Assembly (NCBI RefSeq): GCF_008369165.1
Contig: NZ_VOBA01000002.1
Location: 124,001-188,000, forward strand
DNA from: Dietzia sp. ANT_WB102
GTDB lineage: Bacteria > Actinomycetota > Actinomycetes > Mycobacteriales > Mycobacteriaceae
DNA: 64,000 nucleotides
Direction of reading: 5' to 3'
The position numbers and the translations under genes are program-made. This document shows, one piece after another, positions 59,336 through 64,000 of this stretch. Position 1 is the first letter of the stretch. Every line of letters begins with the position of its first letter. The notes below the pieces were generated by a model that was not told the DNA's origin, searched no databases, and saw only the letters and a program-made list of their open reading frames with translations.

Positions 59336-62300
59336 GTGACAGAGCTCGCCGACACCCCGATTGACACCCGTGCCGCCCCCACGGCCGGTATCCCCGGCTC
59401 GTCGTGGCCGCCGGTACTCGACGACCTCGTCGGCCGCGACTGGTCGGCGGCCCGCACCGGTCGGCAGGATCGATGGGTCGTCCGCGGGGGCCCGGGCAGC
59501 GGGAAGACCTCGCTCATCGTCGACGTGGTCCGATCCGCGGTGGCCGGCGGGATAGGGATGGACGGTGTCCTTGTCCTCGCGGGCTCGGCCACGGCTGCGG
59601 CTTCACTGTTCGAGCAGGCCACCCGTGGAATGCCGCCGGAACTGGTGGTGGGTACGGACGCTCCCGTCCGTACCGTCCACTCCCTTGCCCACGCGGTCGT
59701 CAGGTTCGCGGCCTCCCGTGCGGACGTCCCGACGCCGCGCCTGCGCACGGGAGCCGAACACGATGCGGTGGTACGCGAGACCCTCCTCGGCGAGCTGTCG
59801 GACGGGGCCCCGCACTGGCCCGAACAGATGCGCCCGGCACTGTCCACGGTCGGGTTCGCCCGCGAACTCCGCGACCTGCTCTTACGCTCGCTCGAGAGAG
59901 GCATCGGACCCCGCGAACTCGCGCGGCTGGGCCGCACCGCCGGCCGGCCCGCATGGGTCGCTGCCGCCGGGTTCTTCCAGCGTCACGAGGAACAGATGGC
60001 GCTGCGCTCTGGGGTGCGCTCCGGACAGTCCGACATACCTGAAGCGCTCAACGCCGCGGAACTAGTCGGAGCCGCCCTGGACGCGCTCACCGCCGATCCC
60101 GATCTGCGCGAGATCTTCCGGTCGCGCCGACTCGTCGCGGTGGATGACGCACACCACCTCGATCCCCTCGCCGCGGAGTTCGTCGCGACGGTCGGAGGCG
60201 GGGCGGACGTCCTGCTCGTGACCGAGGACGGCGACCAGTCGGTGTTCCGCTTCCGCGGGGCGGACGGGGGGCTCGCACGGGCCGTGGCCGAGCAAGGCGG
60301 CCGCGCGGTCGACCTGCGCGCCGGCCACCGCATGTCGCCTGCGATCACGGCCGTCGCCGCGCGCGTCGCCTCGCGACTCCCCGGGGCCGCCCGTCACCGA
60401 CCCCGCGAAGCGACGGGCGGGGCCGACGGGTCGGTCGGGGTGAGCGTCGCTGGATCGGCCGCCGCGGAAGCCGCGGTCATCGCGGACTTCCTACGCCGCC
60501 GCCACGTTCTGGACGGCATCGACTACGGGGACATGGCGGTGGTGACCCGCTCCCTGCCCCGCGTGGCGGACGCGCTCCTGGCGGCACTCGACGCCGCAGG
60601 CGTCCCTGTCGTCGACGCGGGTGCGGAGATCCCGCCCGCCCACGACCCCGTCGCGTCAGGGCTGCTACTGCTGGTGCGCTCCGCCGTGGAGGGCGAGGCC
60701 GGAACCGACGCCGAGCGGACCCTGGCGATGCTCTCAGGTCCGATCGGTCGCGCGGACGCGGTAGCTATGCGCCGCCTCAGGCGCGGTCTGCGCCGCTCCG
60801 GGATAGGCGGTCTCGAACCGAGCGCGGATACGCTGCGTCGGCTGGTACTCGCGAAGGAGGACCAGATCCCGCCGGGGCTGACCGCCGTGGAGCTCGCGCC
60901 GGTGACCAGGGTCCGGCGGGCCCGCGCGGCCGTCCTGGCAGAACTCGAGGCGGGCGGGACCGCGGAGGAGGCGCTCTGGGCGGCGTGGTCGGCCTCGAGA
61001 TTGGAGCGGCGTCTGGTCCGGCAGGCGATTGCCTCCGATCCGTGGTCGCGGTCCGCGGACCGCTCGCTCGACGCCGTGGTGTCGCTGTTCGACCACGCCG
61101 CCGACTTTGTTGACCGGGTGCCGGGCGGATCCGTGGCCCTCTTCTGCGACGTCGTCTCCAGCGAGGACCTGCCCGCGCCCGGACGCGCAGACACCAGAGC
61201 CCGCGGCGGAGCCGTCAGTGTGCTGTCCGCGCACGCCGCTGTGGGCAGACAGTGGCGCGCCGTGGCGGTCTGTGGAGTACAGGACGGGGTATGGCCCGCG
61301 CCCCGCCGGCGTTCCGGCCTACTGGGTGTCGACGAGCTGGTCGACCTGACCGAGATCGCCGGCGACGGCCCGGTCCCGTCCGAGACGGAGCGGGCCGTGT
61401 CCTCCGCCGCCGCCAGGTCAGCCGAGGAACGGCGTCTGTTCTACGTCGCTTGTTCCCGCGCCCGTGAGCACCTCCTGGTGACTGCGGTCGAGTCCCCCGA
61501 GGAGGGCGACGTCGCTCCCTCCCGCTTCGTCGACGAGATCTCCGACCTGGCCACTGTGACCTCCGCAGCGGTTCCCACCGCGGGGCCGGCGGGTCCGCCC
61601 CGGCAGGCGCCGACCGTGTTCACGCTGCCGCACCTCGCCGTGGACCTACGGGCGGCACTCCACGACCCGTTGAACAGCCCCGCGGACGCCCGGCACGCGG
61701 CCGGACTCCTGGCCGGACTCCGCGACGCAGGGGTAGGGGTCGCTGATCCGCGAACCTGGTTCGGCGCTGCAGAGCCGTCCTCCGCCACTCCGGTGGTCAC
61801 CGCCACGCCCGGCGAGCCCATCGCAGTCCTGTCGCCCTCGGGTTTCGGCGCGCTGGAGGAGTGCCCTCTGCGGTGGTTCCTCCAGAACGTACGCGGGGAC
61901 TCCGCCGACGGCGGAGCGGCGGCACCGCTCGTGCGTGGCTCGGCCGTCCACGCTCTGACGCAGGCAGTGGAGGGAGGGATCTCCGAGGACGCACTGCGCA
62001 CGGCTGTCCAGCGACGGGCAGAAGCACTGACCCTGGCTCGCGGATGGTTTGCCGAGCGGGGCGCTGAATCCATGGTCGAGATGGCCGAGACGTTCCGCCG
62101 GTGGCGCGCCTCGACCCGCGACGAGTACACGACCGCCGGGGTCGAAGAGGCCTTCGAGTTCGATGTCGACGGACCCGTTCGGGTCCGCGGCCGGATTGAT
62201 CGGCTCGAGGCGACCACTGCGGGGCAGGTGATCCCGGTCGACGTGAAGACTTCCCGGGCGGCGGCCACCCATGCGGAGGCGATCGCGCACCCGCAGTTGG

Positions 62301-62590
62301 CCCTATACCAACTCGCTGTGGCACACGGAGCAGTGCACTCCGCCGCCGGCCGGGAACCCGGCGGGGGGATCCTGCTTTACCTGGCGGGCAGGGAGGGGCG
62401 GGCTCCGGCCGTGCGGATGCAGGATCCGCTCGGACCGGGCGCAGCCGAGCAGCTCACGCAGCGGGTGACCGAGGCTGGCCGCGCGACAATCGGGCCGTCT
62501 TACTCAGCGAGGGTGGGCCAGTGGTGTGAGCACTGCGACGTCAAATCCAGCTGCCCCGCGCAGCCCGAGGGAGAGCAGGTGATCGGGTGA
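59336..62590 (+). CDS. adnA: DNA end-resection helicase-nuclease subunit AdnA
   Basis: AdnA of 1084 residues, one half of the actinobacterial AdnAB motor-nuclease for double-strand-break processing. A UvrD-like motor is at the N-terminus (P-loop GGPGSGKT, 51-58; Walker B reads VAVDDAHHLD, the AdnA-type variant). The C-terminal RecB-like nuclease has IPVDVKTS; a CPLRWFL site with C1064, C1067 and C1073 would bind an iron-sulfur cluster. GTG 59336 is favoured. Its stop overlaps adnB by four bases. Confidence 0.9.
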   Translation: MTELADTPIDTRAAPTAGIPGSSWPPVLDDLVGRDWSAARTGRQDRWVVRGGPGSGKTSLIVDVVRSAVAGGIGMDGVLVLAGSATAAASLFEQATRGMPPELVVGTDAPVRTVHSLAHAVVRFAASRADVPTPRLRTGAEHDAVVRETLLGELSDGAPHWPEQMRPALSTVGFARELRDLLLRSLERGIGPRELARLGRTAGRPAWVAAAGFFQRHEEQMALRSGVRSGQSDIPEALNAAELVGAALDALTADPDLREIFRSRRLVAVDDAHHLDPLAAEFVATVGGGADVLLVTEDGDQSVFRFRGADGGLARAVAEQGGRAVDLRAGHRMSPAITAVAARVASRLPGAARHRPREATGGADGSVGVSVAGSAAAEAAVIADFLRRRHVLDGIDYGDMAVVTRSLPRVADALLAALDAAGVPVVDAGAEIPPAHDPVASGLLLLVRSAVEGEAGTDAERTLAMLSGPIGRADAVAMRRLRRGLRRSGIGGLEPSADTLRRLVLAKEDQIPPGLTAVELAPVTRVRRARAAVLAELEAGGTAEEALWAAWSASRLERRLVRQAIASDPWSRSADRSLDAVVSLFDHAADFVDRVPGGSVALFCDVVSSEDLPAPGRADTRARGGAVSVLSAHAAVGRQWRAVAVCGVQDGVWPAPRRRSGLLGVDELVDLTEIAGDGPVPSETERAVSSAAARSAEERRLFYVACSRAREHLLVTAVESPEEGDVAPSRFVDEISDLATVTSAAVPTAGPAGPPRQAPTVFTLPHLAVDLRAALHDPLNSPADARHAAGLLAGLRDAGVGVADPRTWFGAAEPSSATPVVTATPGEPIAVLSPSGFGALEECPLRWFLQNVRGDSADGGAAAPLVRGSAVHALTQAVEGGISEDALRTAVQRRAEALTLARGWFAERGAESMVEMAETFRRWRASTRDEYTTAGVEEAFEFDVDGPVRVRGRIDRLEATTAGQVIPVDVKTSRAAATHAEAIAHPQLALYQLAVAHGAVHSAAGREPGGGILLYLAGREGRAPAVRMQDPLGPGAAEQLTQRVTEAGRATIGPSYSARVGQWCEHCDVKSSCPAQPEGEQVIG

Positions 62591-64000
62591 CCACGACGAT
62601 CGACCCCGAGGCGATCGCCGACGCGCTCGGGATCCACCGGCCGACCCCCGAGCAGGCTGCGGTGATCGCGGGTCCGACGGAGCCGACACTTGTCCTGGCT
62701 GGCGCAGGTGCCGGAAAAACCGAGACGATGGCCGCCCGTGTGGTGTGGCTGGTGGCCAACGGGTACGCGCGCCCGGGGGAGATCCTCGGGCTGACGTTCA
62801 CCCGCAAGGCGGCCCAGCAGTTGTCCCGGCGGATCCGCCGCCGCCTCGACGCACTCGCCCGGAGTCCGCTGTGCTCCGGCCCCGGATCGGCACCCGGAAT
62901 CGCGGAGGCCATCCGCACCGAGGATCCGCAGATTTCGACCTACCACGCGTTCGCCGGAACGCTACTCGGGACGTACGGGCTCCTGGTCCCCGTCGAACCG
63001 GACTCTCGGCTCCTCACGCCCACCGCCGCTTTCCAGCTCGCGCACGAGGTGGTGTCGAGGTGGGAGAGCCCACTGACGACGGGATCGAGCCCCGGAAGAG
63101 TGACCCGGGACGTGCTCACGCTCAGTGGACAACTGTCCGACCATCTCGTGACCACCGACGACCTACGCGCCCACCCCGACCTGGTGACCACCCTCATCGC
63201 GACCCTGCCCCCCGGGCCGAGGCAACGCCAGACCCCCACCGCGTGGCTCGAGGAGACGGCGGTGGTGCAGGGCCATCGCGACGAGCTCGCAGACTTGGTG
63301 GACGCGGTCGCGGCCCGGATGCGCGCGGAGTCAGCGCTCGACCACGGTTCGCAGATGGCGCTGGCGGCCACGGTCGCCCGCGACCATCCCCAGGTCGGGC
63401 AGTCCGAGCGTCGGGCGTTCCGGGTGGTGTTGCTGGACGAATACCAGGACACCGGGCACTCGCAGCGGGTCCTGCTCGCATCGCTGTTCGGGGGCGGGGC
63501 GGGACCGGTCCCGTCGGTGACCGCAGTCGGTGACCCCATGCAATCGATATACGGCTGGCGGGGGGCCTCGGCATCCAATCTCGACCGATTCCGCGAGGAC
63601 TTCCCCTTGGCTGGAGGACAGCGATCGCACCTGCGCGAACTCACCACCTCGTGGCGGAATCCCCCGGAAGTGCTGACCCTGGCCAACCGGATCACCGCGC
63701 CGCTGCGAGATCGGCCGGGGTCGATCTCCGTGCCCGAGCTGCGAGCCCGGCCCGGCGCCGAGGCCGCCGACCTCAGAGTCGCAGTACTGGACACCGCGGC
63801 AGACGAGAGGGAATGGTTGGCCGACACGCTCGCCGCGAGGTACCGCGCGGCGGCCGAGACCGGCCACATCCCGACCGCGGCTGTCCTGGTACGTCGCAAC
63901 GGGGATTCCGCAGCGATCGCCGACGCGCTTGAAGAACGCGGCCTCGCCGTCGAGGTCGTGGGGGTCGGCGGGCTGCTCGACGTTCCGGAGATCGCCGACG
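62587..64000 (+). CDS. adnB: AdnB helicase-nuclease subunit, N-terminal part
   Basis: UvrD-family motor, the partner of AdnA, cut by the window end after about 471 residues. GTG 62587 overlaps the adnA stop. Q-motif RPTPEQAAVIAGP, Walker A AGAGAGKTETM, LTFTRKAA (motif Ia), Walker B VVLLDEYQDTGHSQR, GDPMQSIYGWRGA (motif III) and ELTTSWRNP (motif IV) are all intact, so this is the active motor of the pair. The nuclease domain lies beyond the window. Confidence 0.92.
   Translation, partial: MTTTIDPEAIADALGIHRPTPEQAAVIAGPTEPTLVLAGAGAGKTETMAARVVWLVANGYARPGEILGLTFTRKAAQQLSRRIRRRLDALARSPLCSGPGSAPGIAEAIRTEDPQISTYHAFAGTLLGTYGLLVPVEPDSRLLTPTAAFQLAHEVVSRWESPLTTGSSPGRVTRDVLTLSGQLSDHLVTTDDLRAHPDLVTTLIATLPPGPRQRQTPTAWLEETAVVQGHRDELADLVDAVAARMRAESALDHGSQMALAATVARDHPQVGQSERRAFRVVLLDEYQDTGHSQRVLLASLFGGGAGPVPSVTAVGDPMQSIYGWRGASASNLDRFREDFPLAGGQRSHLRELTTSWRNPPEVLTLANRITAPLRDRPGSISVPELRARPGAEAADLRVAVLDTAADEREWLADTLAARYRAAAETGHIPTAAVLVRRNGDSAAIADALEERGLAVEVVGVGGLLDVPEIAD

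Overview
The window is GC-rich actinobacterial chromosome. Its gene content and order follow the M. tuberculosis block Rv3303c to Rv3201c: lpdA, glpD, accA3/accD5, birA, purK/purE, wbbL/manC, fbiA/fbiB, whiB2, manB/manA, sahH, mtrA/mtrB/lpqB, secA1, aroA, sigH/rshA, whiB1, rhlE, moeZ and adnA/adnB. Markers of the order Mycobacteriales include WhiB proteins, a mycothiol-type anti-sigma factor, F420 biosynthesis, a two-gene mannose-activation set and AccD5/AccE. The differences from Mycobacterium (no rmlD, no desA3, a cupin gene beside accE) suggest a related genus such as Dietzia, which is an inference. I see no prophage, IS element, CRISPR array, rRNA or tRNA.

Layout. 0.1-5.3 kb: flavoprotein reductase LpdA, then divergent glpK/glpD for glycerol use. 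5.4-12.3 kb: acyl-CoA carboxylase subunits (AccA3, AccE, AccD5) with Maf, a cupin and BirA, followed by a PH-domain protein. 12.3-15.5 kb: purK, purE and an acyl-CoA dehydrogenase. 15.6-28.4 kb: envelope genes (LCP transferase, linker glycosyltransferase, GDP-mannose supply by ManC/PmmA/ManA), F420 genes fbiA/fbiB and whiB2. 28.5-39.5 kb: a long co-directional run sahH, tmk, mtrA, mtrB, lpqB, comF, hpf, secA1. 39.6-43.9 kb: an Rv3235-like protein, a HAD hydrolase, a wax-ester-synthase/DGAT-like protein with an altered catalytic motif, a small unknown protein and a ferredoxin reductase. 44-50.6 kb: rsgA, aroA, a HMCES/SRAP protein, ybaK, the sigH-rshA stress regulon core, a 24-residue ribosomal protein (bL37), a BCCP-like protein and whiB1. 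50.6-64 kb: a membrane-anchored beta-propeller-like protein, DEAD helicase, DUF3107, TetR, then a tightly packed run DUF3152, moeZ, TIGR02569, MFS, adnA, adnB. adnB is cut by the window end.

How the genes work together. Most of the window is envelope building and its control: AccA3, AccD5 and AccE make carboxylated acyl-CoA with BirA biotinylating AccA3; ManC, PmmA and ManA make GDP-mannose; WbbL and LCP serve arabinogalactan; MtrAB-LpqB and WhiB2 govern division and wall; SecA1 exports. SigH-RshA and WhiB1 add redox control, and AdnAB repairs DNA ends.

No wholly new system stands out. The best leads are regulatory and small-scale: a CRP-type site correctly placed for a whiB1 promoter, a dyad flanking the whiB2 -10 box, a sigH autoregulatory promoter, a 64-base near-perfect hairpin after accE, a recurrent leaderless promoter layout, and the unannotatably small bL37 gene. 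All family names rest on recognition of motifs and gene order, not on database searches.
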